NCBI RefSeq assembly: GCF_029227915.1
Contig: NC_079880.1
Location: 3,598,001-3,662,000 of the forward strand
Direction of reading: 5' to 3'
DNA length: 64,000 nucleotides
From: Hydractinia symbiolongicarpus
Taxonomy: Eukaryota > Cnidaria > Hydrozoa > Anthoathecata > Hydractiniidae
Shown one piece after another: positions 25,561-38,699 of the stretch. Position numbers and translations under genes: made by a program. Below the pieces are notes generated by a model that worked only from the letters and a program-made list of their open reading frames with translations, was not told the origin of the DNA and searched no databases. How positions within the stretch are numbered: the first letter of the stretch is position 1; each line of letters begins with the position of its first letter.

Positions 25561-25648
25561 GACTCGGCCTGTATAGTCAAAAGTATACAAAGAAAGTACC
25601 CAGGGACTCGGCCCGTATAGTCAAAAGTATACAAAGAAAGTACCCAGG
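25561..25648. repeat. 44-bp sub-monomer tandem duplication, copy 1
   Basis: Positions 25,561-25,604 repeat at 25,605-25,648, from gactcggcc through gtatac to cccagg. The two halves differ by one base (cctgtatag against cccgtatag). The join cccagggactcgg could form by pairing of the shared gga in cccagggag and cccggactcgg. It makes one monomer about 247 bp long and shifts the register of everything downstream. Confidence 0.95.
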
Positions 25649-27632
25649 GAGTAAACTCATTTCCCGAACGATTTTTTAAATTAATTTTCACCACTAAAAC
25701 GCATGAGACTTGTTATTTTCAGAAATATTTCCATTTTTGATGAGACGCTTAATGAAAGTTGTTTAATCGCCGGCAAACGAAAACCCACGATTTCCCGTAA
25801 ATCCCGGGATTGGCCCGTATAGTTGAATGTATACAAAGAAAGTACCCTGTGAGTAAACTCATTTCCCGAACGAATTTTTAAATTATTTTTTCACCACTAA
25901 AACGCATGAGACTTGTAGTTTTCAGAAATGTTTTCATTTTTGATGAGACGCTTAATAAAAGTGGTTTAATCGCCGGCAAACGAAAACCCGCGATTTCCCG
26001 TAAATCCCGGGCTTGGCCCGTATAGTCCAATGTATACAAAGAAAGTACCCTGTGAGTAAACTCATTTCCGAAACGATTTTTTCAATTATCTTTTCACCAC
26101 TAAAACGCATGGGACTTGCAGTTTTCAAAAATGTTTTCATTTTTGATGAGACGCTTAATAAAAGAGGTTTAATCGCCGGCAAACGAAATCCCGCGATTTC
26201 CCGTAAATCCCGGGCTTGGCCCGTATAGTCGAATGTATACAAAGAAAGTACCCTGTGAGTAAACTCATTTCCAGAACGATTTTTTAATTTATTTTTTCAA
26301 CACTAAAACGCATGAGACTTGTAGTTTTCAAAAATGTTTTCATTTTTGATGAGACGCTGAATAAAAGAAGTTTAATCGCCGGCAAACGAAAACCTGCGAT
26401 TTCCCGTAAATCCCGAGTCGGCCCGTATAGTCAAAAGTATACAAAGAAAGTACCCAGGGTGTAAACTCCTTTCCCGAACGATTTTTTAAATTATTATTTC
26501 ACCACTAAAGCCCATGAGACTTGTAGTATTGAAAAATATTTTCATTTTTGATGAGACGCTGAATAAAAGAAGTTTAATCGCCGGCAAACGAAAACCCGCG
26601 ACTTCCCGTAAATCCCGGACTCAGCCCGTATAGTCAAAAGTATACAAAGAAAGTACCCAGGGAGTAAACTCATTTCCCGAACGATTATTTAAATTATTTT
26701 TTCACCACTAAAACGCATGAGCCTTGTAGTTATCAAAAATGTTTTCATTTTTGATGAGACGCTGAATAAAAGTGGTTTAATCGCCGGCAAACGAAAACCC
26801 GCGATTTCCCGTAAATCCCGGGCTTGGCCCGTATAGTCGAATGTATACAAACAAAGTACCCTGTGAGTAAACTCATTTCCAAAACGATTTTTTAAATTAT
26901 CTTTTCACCACTAAAACGCTTGAGACTTGTAGTTTTCAAAAATGTTTTCATTTTTGATGAGACGCTGAATAAAAGAAGTTTAATTGCCGGCAAACGAAAA
27001 CCCGCCATTTCCCGTAAACCCCGGACTCGGCCCGCATAGTCAAAAGTATACAAAGAAAGTACCCAGGGAGTAAACTCATTTCCCGAACGATTTTTTAAAT
27101 TATTTTTTCACCACTAAATCGCATGAGACTTGTAGTTTTCAAAAATGTTTTCATTTTTGATGAGACGCTGAATAAAAGAAGTTTAATCGCCGGCAAACGA
27201 AAACCTGCGATTTCCCGTAAATCCCGGACTCGGCCCGTATAGTCAAAAGTATACAAAGAAAGTACCCAGGGTGTAAACTCATTTCCCGAACGATTTTTTA
27301 AATTATTATTTCACCACTAAAGCCCATGAGACTTGTAGTATTTAAAAATATTTTCATTTTTGATGAGACGCTGAATAAAAGAAGTTTAATCGCCGGCAAA
27401 CGAAAACCTGCGATTTCCCGTAAATCCCGGACTCGGCCCGTATAGTCAAAAGTATACAAAGAAAGTACCCAGGGTGTAAACTCATTTCCCGAACGATTTT
27501 TTAAATTATTATTTCACCACTAAAGCCCATGAGACTTGTAGTATTTAAAAATATTTTCATTTTTGATGAGACGCTGAATAAAAGAAGTTTAATCGCCGGC
27601 AAACGAAAACCTGCGACTTCCCGTAAATCCCG

Positions 27633-27720
27633 GACTCGGCCTGTATAGTCAAAAGTATACAAAGAAAGTACCCAGGGACTCGGCCCGTATAGTCAAAAGT
27701 ATACAAAGAAAGTACCCAGG
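27633..27720. repeat. 44-bp sub-monomer tandem duplication, copy 2
   Basis: Same 44-bp duplication and same single-base difference between halves as the one 2,072 bp upstream. It was carried here by the block duplication, not formed again. Confidence 0.95.
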
Positions 27721-28103
27721 GAGTAAACTCATTTCCCGAACGATTTTTTAAATTAATTTTCACCACTAAAACGCATGAGACTTGTTATTTTCAGAAATAT
27801 TTCCATTTTTGATGAGACGCTTAATGAAAGTTGTTTAATCGCCGGCAAACGAAAACCCACGATTTCCCGTAAATCCCGGGATTGGCCCGTATAGTTGAAT
27901 GTATACAAAGAAAGTACCCTGTGAGTAAACTCATTTCCCGAACGAATTTTTAAATTATTTTTTCACCACTAAAACGCATGAGACTTGTAGTTTTCAGAAA
28001 TGTTTTCATTTTTGATGAGACGCTTAATAAAAGTGGTTTAATCGCCGGCAAACGAAAACCCGCGATTTTCCGTAAATCCCGGGCTTGGCCCGTATAGTCC
28101 AAT

Positions 28104-28306
28104 GTATACAAAGAAAGTACCCTGTGAGTAAACTCATTTCCGAAACGATTTTTTCAATTATCTTTTCACCACTAAAACGCATGGGACTTGCAGTTTTCAA
28201 AAATGTTTTCATTTTTGATGAGACGCTTAATAAAAGAGGTTTAATCGCCGGCAAACGAAATCCCGCGATTTCCCGTAAATCCCGGGCTTGGCCCGTATAG
28301 TCGAAT
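28104..28306. repeat. Monomer M (catgggacttgcag marker)
   Basis: It is 203 bp, with catttccgaaacg, ttttttcaattatctttt, cgcatgggacttgcag, ttaataaaagagg and cgaaatcccgcg. The marker catggg occurs at 22,413, 26,108, 28,180, 35,730, 40,194, 46,881, 52,970, 55,781 and 57,806, and nowhere in the first 22 kb. The last two copies share a further change (actcatggg for acgcatggg). Its ttttttcaatt interruption keeps both strands open across the junction with its neighbour, giving 96-codon minus and 71-codon plus frames that I treat as spurious. Confidence 0.85.
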
Positions 28307-28509
28307 GTATACAAAGAAAGTACCCAGAGAGTAAACTCATTTCACGAACGATTTTTTAAATTTTTTTTTCACCACTAAAACGCATGAGACTTGTAGTTTT
28401 CAAAAATGTTTTCATTTTTGATGAGACGCTTAATGAAAGAGGTTTAATCGCCGGCAAACGAAAACCCGCGATTTCCCGTAAATCCCGGCCTTGGCCCGTA
28501 TAGTCGAAT
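28307..28509. repeat. Monomer N (cccagagag, cacgaacg)
   Basis: It is 203 bp. Diagnostic states are cccagagag, catttcacgaacg, aaattttttttttcacc (an unbroken T run in place of ttattatttc) and ttaatgaaagagg. It follows M in most copies but is missing after the M at 26,108. Confidence 0.8.
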
Positions 28510-28711
28510 GTATACAAAGAAAGTACCCTGTGAGTAAACTCATTTCCAGAACGATTTTTTAATTTATTTTTTCAACACTAAAACGCATGAGACTTGTAGT
28601 TTTCAAAAATGTTTTCATTTTTGATGAGACGCTGAATAAAAGAAGTTTAATCGCCGGCAAACGAAAACCTGCGATTTCCCGTAAATCCCGAGTCGGCCCG
28701 TATAGTCAAAA
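28510..28711. repeat. Monomer O (ttccagaacg, tttaattta; 202 bp)
   Basis: Diagnostic states are ccctgtgag, ttccagaacg, tttttaatttattttttc, caacactaaa and, in this copy, cccgagtcggcccg, where one base is lost from cccggactcgg. The short cccgagtcgg recurs near 22,922, 26,414, 28,688, 36,238, 47,391 and 58,518, always after an O-type front half. Confidence 0.8.
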
Positions 28712-28802
28712 GTATACAAAGAAAGTACCCAGGGTGTAAACTCCTTTCCCGAACGATTTTTTAAATTATTATTTCACCACTAAAGCCCATGAGACTTGTA
28801 GT

Positions 28803-31642
28803 ATTGAAAAATATTTTCATTTTTGATGAGACGCTGAATAAAAGAAGTTTAATCGCCGGCAAACGAAAACCCGCGACTTCCCGTAAATCCCGGACTCAGC
28901 CCGTATAGTCAAAAGTATACAAAGAAAGTACCCAGGGAGTAAACTCATTTCCCGAACGATTATTTAAATTATTTTTTCACCACTAAAACGCATGAGCCTT
29001 GTAGTTATCAAAAATGTTTTCATTTTTGATGAGACGCTGAATAAAAGAAGTTTAAACGCCGGCAAACGAAAACCTGCGATTTCCCGTAAATCCCGGACTC
29101 GGCCCGTATAGTCAAAAGTATACAAAGAAAGTACCCAGGGTGTAAACTCATTTCCCGAACGATTTTTTAAATTATTATTTCACCACTAAAGCCCATGAGA
29201 CCTGTAGTATATAAAAATATTTTCATTTTTGATGAGACGCTGAATAAAAGAAGTTTAATCGCAGGCAAACGAAACCCCGCGACTTTCCGTAAATCCCGGA
29301 CTCGGCCCGTATAGTCAAATGTATACAAAGAAAGTACCCAGGGTGTAAACTCATTTCCCGAACGAATTTTTAAATTATTTTTTCACCACTAAAACGCATG
29401 AGACTTGTAGTTTTCAAAAATGTTTTCATTTTTGATGAGACGCTGAATAAAAGAAGTTTAATCGCCGGCAAACGAAAACCTGCGATTTGCCGTAAATCCC
29501 GGACTCGGCCCGTATAGTCAAAAGTATACAAAGAAAGTACCCGGGGTGTAAACTCATTTCCCGAACGATTTTTTAAATTATTATTTCACCACTAAAGCCC
29601 ATGAGACTTTTAGTTTTTAAAAATGTTTTTATTTTTAATGAGACGCTGAATAAAAGAAGTTTAAGTGCCGGCAAACGAAAACCCGCGACTTCCCGTAAAT
29701 CCCGGACTCGGCCCGTATAGTCAAAAGTATACAAAGAAAGTACCCAGGGAGTAAACTCATTTCCCGAACGATTTTTTAAATTAATTTTCACCACTAAAAC
29801 GCATGAGACTTGTTATTTTCAGAAATATTTCCATTTTTGATGAGACGCTTAATGAAAGTTGTTTAATCGCCGGCAAACGAAAACCCACGATTTCCCGTAA
29901 ATCCCGGGATTGGCCCGTATAGTCGAATGTATACAAAGAAAGTACCCTGTGAGTAAACTCATTTCCCGAACGAATTTTTAAATTATTTTTTCACCACTAA
30001 AACGCATGAGACTTGTAGTTTTCAGAAATGTTTTCATTTTTGATGAGACGCTTAATAAAAGTGGTTTAATCGCCGGCAAACGAAAACCCGCGATTTCCCG
30101 TAAATCCCGGGCTTGGCCCGTATAGTCGAATGTATACAAACAAAGTACCCTGTGAGTAAACTCATTTCCAAAACGATTTTTTAAATTATCTTTTCACCAC
30201 TAAAACGCTTGAGACTTGTAGTATTGAAAAATATTTTCATTTTTGATGAGACGCTGAATAAAAGAAGTTTAATCGCCGGCAAACGAAAACCCGCGACTTC
30301 CCGTAAATCCCGGACTCAGCCCGTATAGTCAAAAGTATACAAAGAAAGTACCCAGGGAGTAAACTCATTTCCCGAACGATTATTTAAATTATTTTTTCAC
30401 CACTAAAACGCATGAGCCTTGTAGTTATCAAAAATGTTTTCATTTTTGATGAGACGCTGAATAAAAGAAGTTTAAACGCCGGCAAACGAAAACCTGCGAT
30501 TTCCCGTAAATCCCGGACTCGGCCCGTATAGTCAAAAGTATACAAAGAAAGTACCCAGGGTGTAAACTCATTTCCCGAACGATTTTTTAAATTATTATTT
30601 CACCACTAAAGCCCATGAGACCTGTAGTATATAAAAATATTTTCATTTTTGATGAGACGCTGAATAAAAGAAGTTTAATCGCAGGCAAACGAAACCCCGC
30701 GACTTTCCGTAAATCCCGGACTCGGCCCGTATAGTCAAATGTATACAAAGAAAGTACCCAGGGTGTAAACTCATTTCCCGAACGAATTTTTAAATTATTT
30801 TTTCACCACTAAAACGCATGAGACTTGTAGTTTTCAAAAATGTTTTCATTTTTGATGAGACGCTGAATAAAAGAAGTTTAATCGCCGGCAAACGAAAACC
30901 TGCGATTTGCCGTAAATCCCGGACTCGGCCCGTATAGTCAAAAGTATACAAAGAAAGTACCCGGGGTGTAAACTCATTTCCCGAACGATTTTTTAAATTA
31001 TTATTTCACCACTAAAGCCCATGAGACTTTTAGTTTTTAAAAATGTTTTTATTTTTAATGAGACGCTGAATAAAAGAAGTTTAAGTGCCGGCAAACGAAA
31101 ACCCGCGACTTCCCGTAAATCCCGGACTCGGCCCGTATAGTCAAAAGTATACAAAGAAAGTACCCAGGGAGTAAACTCATTTCCCGAACGATTTTTTAAA
31201 TTAATTTTCACCACTAAAACGCATGAGACTTGTTATTTTCAGAAATATTTCCATTTTTGATGAGACGCTTAATGAAAGTTGTTTAATCGCCGGCAAACGA
31301 AAACCCACGATTTCCCGTAAATCCCGGGATTGGCCCGTATAGTCGAATGTATACAAAGAAAGTACCCTGTGAGTAAACTCATTTCCCGAACGAATTTTTA
31401 AATTATTTTTTCACCACTAAAACGCATGAGACTTGTAGTTTTCAGAAATGTTTTCATTTTTGATGAGACGCTTAATAAAAGTGGTTTAATCGCCGGCAAA
31501 CGAAAACCCGCGATTTCCCGTAAATCCCGGGCTTGGCCCGTATAGTCGAATGTATACAAACAAAGTACCCTGTGAGTAAACTCATTTCCAAAACGATTTT
31601 TTAAATTATCTTTTCACCACTAAAACGCTTGAGACTTGTAGT
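28803..31642. repeat. Seven-monomer tandem duplication, offset 1,420 bp
   Basis: Copy 1 is about 28,803-30,222 and copy 2 about 30,223-31,642. The join at 30,211-30,230 is chimeric: aacgcttgagacttgtag (monomer d) runs into tattgaaaaatatt, which elsewhere follows a ctaaagcccatgag front half. Matches at 1,420 bp include gagccttgtagttatc, tatagtcaaatgtatac, ttaagtgccgg and ttgttattttcagaaatatt. I saw no difference in the lines compared, so this is probably a recent event. Confidence 0.9.
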
Positions 31643-32341
31643 TTTCAAAAATGTTTTCATTTTTGATGAGACGCTGAATAAAAGAAGTTTAATTGCCGGC
31701 AAACGAAAACCCGCCATTTCCCGTAAACCCCGGACTCGGCCCGCATAGTCAAAAGTATACAAAGAAAGTACCCAGGGAGTAAACTCATTTCCCGAACGAT
31801 TTTTTAAATTATTTTTTCACCACTAAATCGCATGAGACTTGTAGTTTTCAAAAATGTTTTCATTTTTGATGAGACGCTGAATAAAAGAAGTTTAATCGCC
31901 GGCAAACGAAAACCTGCGATTTCCCGTAAATCCCGGACTCGGCCCGTATAGTCAAAAGTATACAAAGAAAGTACCCAGGGTGTAAACTCATTTCCCGAAC
32001 GATTTTTTAAATTATTATTTCACCACTAAAGCCCATGAGACTTGTAGTATTTAAAAATATTTTCATTTTTGATGAGACGCTGAATAAAAGAAGTTTAATC
32101 GCCGGCAAACGAAAACCTGCGATTTCCCGTAAATCCCGGACTCGGCCCGTATAGTCAAAAGTATACAAAGAAAGTACCCAGGGTGTAAACTCATTTCCCG
32201 AACGATTTTTTAAATTATTATTTCACCACTAAAGCCCATGAGACTTGTAGTATTTAAAAATATTTTCATTTTTGATGAGACGCTGAATAAAAGAAGTTTA
32301 ATCGCCGGCAAACGAAAACCTGCGACTTCCCGTAAATCCCG

Positions 32342-32429
32342 GACTCGGCCTGTATAGTCAAAAGTATACAAAGAAAGTACCCAGGGACTCGGCCCGTATA
32401 GTCAAAAGTATACAAAGAAAGTACCCAGG
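32342..32429. repeat. 44-bp sub-monomer tandem duplication, copy 3
   Basis: The third occurrence of the same 44-bp duplication lies 6,781 bp from the first and 4,709 bp from the second, inside a block that repeats about 24.8-26.0 kb. A single origin followed by block copying is the simplest reading. Confidence 0.95.
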
Positions 32430-32588
32430 GAGTAAACTCATTTCCCGAACGATTTTTTAAATTAATTTTCACCACTAAAACGCATGAGACTTGTTATTTT
32501 CAGAAATATTTCCATTTTTGATGAGACGCTTAATGAAAGTTGTTTAATCGCCGGCAAACGAAAACCCACGATTTCCCGTAAATCCCGG

Positions 32589-34212
32589 GATTGGCCCGTA
32601 TAGTTGAATGTATACAAAGAAAGTACCCTGTGAGTAAACTCATTTCCCGAACGAATTTTTAAATTATTTTTTCACCACTAAAACGCATGAGACTTGTAGT
32701 TTTCAGAAATGTTTTCATTTTTGATGAGACGCTTAATAAAAGTGGTTTAATCGCCGGCAAACGAAAACCCGCGATTTCCCGTAAATCCCGGGCTTGGCCC
32801 GTATAGTCGAATGTATACAAACAAAGTACCCTGTGAGTAAACTCATTTCCAAAACGATTTTTTAAATTATCTTTTCACCACTAAAACGCTTGAGACTTGT
32901 AGTTTTCAAAAATGTTTTCATTTTTGATGAGACGCTGAATAAAAGAAGTTTAATTGCCGGCAAACGAAAACCCGCCATTTCCCGTAAACCCCGGACTCGG
33001 CCCGCATAGTCAAAAGTATACAAAGAAAGTACCCAGGGAGTAAACTCATTTCCCGAACGATTTTTTAAATTATTTTTTCACCACTAAATCGCATGAGACT
33101 TGTAGTTTTCAAAAATGTTTTCATTTTTGATGAGACGCTGAATAAAAGAAGTTTAATCGCCGGCAAACGAAAACCTGCGATTTCCCGTAAATCACGGACT
33201 CGGCCCGTATAGTCAAAAGTATACAAAGAAAGTACCCAGGGTGTAAACTCATTTCCCGAACGATTTTTTAAATTATTATTTCACCACTAAAGCCCATGAG
33301 ACTTGTAGTATTTAAAAATATTTTCATTTTTGATGAGACGCTGAATAAAAGAAGTTTAATCGCCGGCAAACGAAAACCTGCGATTTCCCGTAAATCCCGG
33401 GATTGGCCCGTATAGTCGAATGTATACAAAGAAAGTACCCTGTGAGTAAACTCATTTCCCGAACGAATTTTTAAATTATTTTTTCACCACTAAAACGCAT
33501 GAGACTTGTAGTTTTCAGAAATGTTTTCATTTTTGATGAGACGCTTAATAAAAGTGGTTTAATCGCCGGCAAACGAAAACCCGCGATTTCCCGTAAATCC
33601 CGGGCTTGGCCCGTATAGTCGAATGTATACAAACAAAGTACCCTGTGAGTAAACTCATTTCCAAAACGATTTTTTAAATTATCTTTTCACCACTAAAACG
33701 CTTGAGACTTGTAGTTTTCAAAAATGTTTTCATTTTTGATGAGACGCTGAATAAAAGAAGTTTAATTGCCGGCAAACGAAAACCCGCCATTTCCCGTAAA
33801 CCCCGGACTCGGCCCGCATAGTCAAAAGTATACAAAGAAAGTACCCAGGGAGTAAACTCATTTCCCGAACGATTTTTTAAATTATTTTTTCACCACTAAA
33901 TCGCATGAGACTTGTAGTTTTCAAAAATGTTTTCATTTTTGATGAGACGCTGAATAAAAGAAGTTTAATCGCCGGCAAACGAAAACCTGCGATTTCCCGT
34001 AAATCACGGACTCGGCCCGTATAGTCAAAAGTATACAAAGAAAGTACCCAGGGTGTAAACTCATTTCCCGAACGATTTTTTAAATTATTATTTCACCACT
34101 AAAGCCCATGAGACTTGTAGTATTTAAAAATATTTTCATTTTTGATGAGACGCTGAATAAAAGAAGTTTAATCGCCGGCAAACGAAAACCTGCGATTTCC
34201 CGTAAATCCCGG
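32589..34212. repeat. Four-monomer tandem duplication, offset 812 bp
   Basis: Copy 1 is 32,589-33,400 and copy 2 33,401-34,212. The private atcacgg occurs at 33,191 and 34,003. The join at 33,380-33,410 is chimeric: cctgcgatttcccgtaaatc is followed by ccgggattggcccg, which elsewhere follows cccacgattt. One visible difference is tagttgaatg in copy 1 against tagtcgaatg in copy 2. Confidence 0.88.
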
Positions 34213-37200
34213 ACTCGGCCCGTATAGTCAAAAGTATACAAAGAAAGTACCCAGGGTGTAAACTCATTTCCCGAACGATTTTTTAAATTATTATTTCACC
34301 ACTAAAGCCCATGAGACTTGTAGTATTTAAAAATATTTTCATTTTTGATGAGACGCTGAATAAAAGAAGTTTAATCGCCGGCAAACGAAAACCTGCGACT
34401 TCCCGTAAATCCCGGACTCGGCCTGTATAGTCAAAAGTATACAAAGAAAGTACCCAGGGAGTAAACTCATTTTCCGAACGATTTTTTAAATTTTTTTTTC
34501 ACCACTAAAACGCATGAGACTTGTAGTTTTCAGAAATGTTTTCATTTTTGATGAGACGCCTAATGAAAGTTGTTTAATCGCCGGCAAACGAAAACCCGCG
34601 ATTTCCCCTAAATCCCGGGCTTGGCCCGTATAGTCGAATGTATACAAAGAAAGTACCCTGTGAGTAAACTCATTTCCAGAACGATTTTTTAATTTATTTT
34701 TTCAACACTAAAACGCATGAGACTTGTAGTTTTCAAAAATGTTTTCATTTTTGATGAGACGCTTAATGAAAGTTGTTTAATCGCCGGCAAACGAAAACCG
34801 CGATTTCCCGTAAATCCCGGGCTTGGCCCGTATAGTCGAATGTATACAAAGAAAGTACCCTGTGAGTAAACTCATTTCCCGAACGATTTTTTAAATTATT
34901 ATTTCACCACTAAAGCCCATGAGACTTGTAGTATTTAAAAATATTTTCATTTTTGATGAGACGCTGAATAAAAGAAGTTTAATCGCCGGCAAACGAAAAC
35001 CCGCGACTTCCCGTAAATCCCGGACTCAGCCCGTATAGTCAAAAGTATACAAGGAAAGTACCCAGGGAGTAAACTCATTTCCCGAACGATTATTTAAATT
35101 ATTTTTTCACCACTAAAACGCATGAGCCTTGTAGTTATCAAAAATGTTTTCATTTTTGATGAGACGCTGAATAAAAGAAGTTTAAACGCCGGCAAACGAA
35201 AACCTGCGATTTCCCGTAAATCCCGGACTCGGCCCGTATAGTCAAAAGTATACAAAGAAAGTACCCAGGGTGTAAACTCATTTCCCGAACGATTTTTTAA
35301 ATTATTATTTCACCACTAAAGCCCATGAGACCTGTAGTATATAAAAATATTTTCATTTTTGATGAGACGCTGAATAAAAGAAGTTTAATCGCAGGCAAAC
35401 GAAACCCCGCGACTTTCCGTAAATCCCGGACTCGGCCCGTATAGTCAAAAGTATACAAAGAAAGTACCCTGTGAGTAAACTCATTTCCCGAACGAATTTT
35501 TAAATTATTTTTTTACCACTAAAACGCATGAGACTTGTAGTTTTCAGAAATGTTTTCATTTTTGATGAGACGCTTAATAAAAGTGGTTTAATCGCCGGCA
35601 AACGAAAACCCGCGATTTCCCGTAAATCCCGGGCTTGGCCCGTATAGTCCAATGTATACAAAGAAAGTACCCTGTGAGTAAACTCATTTCCGAAACGATT
35701 TTTTCAATTATCTTTTCACCACTAAAACGCATGGGACTTGCAGTTTTCAAAAATGTTTTCATTTTTGATGAGACGCTTAATAAAAGAGGTTTAATCGCCG
35801 GCAAACGAAATCCCGCGATTTCCCGTAAATCCCGGGCTTGGCCCGTATAGTCGAATGTATACAAAGAAAGTACCCAGAGAGTAAACTCATTTCACGAACG
35901 ATTTTTTAAATTTTTTTTTCACCACTAAAACGCATGAGACTTGTAGTTTTTAAAAATGTTTTCATTTTTGATGAGACGCTTAATGAAAGAGGTTTAATCG
36001 CCGGCAAACGAAAACCCGCGATTTCCCGTAAATCCCGGCCTTGGCCCGTACAGTCGAATGTATACAAAGAAAGTACCCTGTGAGTAAACTCATTTCCAGA
36101 ACGATTTTTTAATTTATTTTTTCAACACTAAAACGCATGAGACTTGTAGTTTTCAAAAATGTTTTCATTTTTGATGAGACGCTGAATAAAAGAAGTTTAA
36201 TCGCCGGCAAACGAAAACCTGCGATTTCCCGTAAATCCCGAGTCGGCCCGTATAGTCAAAAGTATACAAAGAAAGTACCAAGGGTGTAAACTCCTTTCCC
36301 GAACGATTTTTTAAATTATTATTTCACCACTAAAGCCCATGAGACTTGTAGTATTTAAAAATATTTTCATTTTTGATGAGACGCTGAATAAAAGAAGTTT
36401 AAACGCCGGCAAACGAAAACCTGCGATTTCCCGTAAATCCCGGACTCGGCCCGTATAGTCAAAAGTATACAAAGAAAGTACCCAGGGTGTAAACTCATTT
36501 CCCGAACGATTTTTTAAATTATTATTTCACCACTAAAGCCCATGAGACCTGTAGTATATAAAAATATTTTCATTTTTGATGAGACGCTGAATAAAAGAAG
36601 TTTAATCGCAGGCAAACGAAACCCCGCGACTTTCCGTAAATCCCGGACTCGGCCCGTATAGTCAAAAGTATACAAAGAAAGTACCCAGGGTGTAAACTCA
36701 TTTCCCGAACGAATTTTTAAATTATTTTTTCACCACTAAAACGCATGAGACTTGTAGTTTTCAAAAATGTTTTCATTTTTGATGAGACGCTGAATAAAAG
36801 AAGTTTAATCGCCGGCAAACGAAAACCTGCGATTTGCCGTAAATCCCGGACTCGGCCCGTATAGTCAAAAGTATACAAAGAAAGTACCCGGGGTGTAAAC
36901 TCATTTCCCGAACGATTTTTTAAATTATTATTTCACCACTAAAGCCCATGAGACTTTTAGTTTTTAAAAATGTTTTTATTTTTAATGAGACGCTGAATAA
37001 AAGAAGTTTAAGTGCCGGCAAACGAAAACCCGCGACTTCCCGTAAATCCCGGACTCGGCCCGTATAGTCAAAAGTATACAAAGAAAGTACCCAGGGAGTA
37101 AACTCATTTCCCGAACGATTTTTTAAATTAATTTTCACCACTAAAACGCATGAGACTTGTTATTTTCAGAAATATTTCCATTTTTGATGAGACGCTTAAT

Positions 37201-38699
37201 GAAAGTTGTTTAATCGCCGGCAAACGAAAACCCACGATTTCCCGTAAATCCCGGGATTGGCCCGTATAGTCGAATGTATACAAAGAGAGTACCCTGTGAG
37301 TAAACTCATTTCCCGAACGAATTTTTAAATTATTTTTTCACCACTAAAACGCATGAGACTTGTAGTTTTCAGAAATGTTTTCATTTTTGATGAGACGCTT
37401 AATAAAAGTGGTTTAATCGCCGGCAAACGAAAACCCGCGATTTCCCGTAAATCCCGGGCTTGGCCCGTATAGTCGAATGTATACAAACAAAGTACCCTGT
37501 GAGTAAACTCATTTCCAAAACGATTTTTTAAATTATCTTTTCACCACTAAAACGCTTGAGACTTGTAGTTTTCAAAAATGTTTTCATTTTTGATGAGACG
37601 CTGAATAAAAGAAGTTTAATTGCCGGCAAACGAAAACCCGCCATTTCCCGTAAACCCCGGACTCGGCCCGCATAGTCAAAAGTATACAAAGAAAGTACCC
37701 AGGGAGTAAACTCATTTCCCGAACGATTTTTTAAATTATTTTTTCACCACTAAATCGCATGAGACTTGTAGTTTTCAAAAATGTTTTCATTTTTGATGAG
37801 ACGCTGAATAAAAGAAGTTTAATCGCCGGCAAACGAAAACCTGCGATTTCCCGTAAATCCCGGACTCGGCCCGTATAGTCAAAAGTATACAAAGAAAGTA
37901 CCCAGGGTGTAAACTCATTTCCCGAACGATTTTTTAAATTATTATTTCACCACTAAAGCCCATGAGACTTGTAGTATTTAAAAACATTTTCATTTTTGAT
38001 GAGACGCTGAATAAAAGAAGTTTAATCGCCGGCAAACGAAAACCTGCGATTTCCCGTAAATCCCGGACTCGGCCCGTATAGTCAAAAGTATACAAAGAAA
38101 GTACCCAGGGTGTAAAATCATTTCCCGAACGATTTTTTAAATTATTATTTCACCACTAAAGCCCATGAGACTTGTAGTATTTAAAAATATTTTCATTTTT
38201 GATGAGACGCTGAATAAAAGAAGTTTAATCGCCGGCAAACGAAAACCTGCGACTTCCCGTAAATCCCGGACTCGGCCTGTATAGTCAAAAGTATACAAAG
38301 AAAGTACCCAGGGAGTAAACTCATTTTCCGAACGATTTTTTAAATTTTTTTTTCACCACTAAAACGCATGAGACTTGTAGTTTTCAGAAATGTTTTCATT
38401 TTTGATGAGACGCCTAATGAAAGTTGTTTAATCGCCGGCAAACGAAAACCCGCGATTTCCCCTAAATCCCGGGCTTGGCCCGTATAGTCGAATGTATACA
38501 AAGAAAGTACCCTGTGAGTAAACTCATTTCCAGAACGATTTTTTAATTTATTTTTTCAACACTAAAACGCATGAGACTTGTAGTTTTCAAAAATGTTTTC
38601 ATTTTTGATGAGACGCTTAATGAAAGAGGTTTAATCGCCGGCAAACGAAAACCCGAGATTTCCCGTAAATCCCGGGCTTGGCCCGTATAGTCAAAAGTA

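Larger units (their letters stand above)
24701..28844. repeat. Ten-monomer tandem duplication, offset 2,072 bp, with one-monomer indel
   Basis: Copy 1 is 24,701-26,772. Copy 2 starts at 26,773 and matches at 2,072 bp (acaaacaaagtac ends at 24,780 and 26,852; the 44-bp internal duplication at 25,561 and 27,633; monomer M at 26,108 and 28,180). The join is a chimeric monomer at 26,761-26,780, where gctgaataaaag runs directly into tggtttaatcg, a pairing otherwise split between subtypes. Copy 1 lacks the N monomer (cccagagag, cacgaacg) that copy 2 has at 28,307-28,509, so beyond that point the offset becomes 2,275 bp. Confidence 0.9.
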
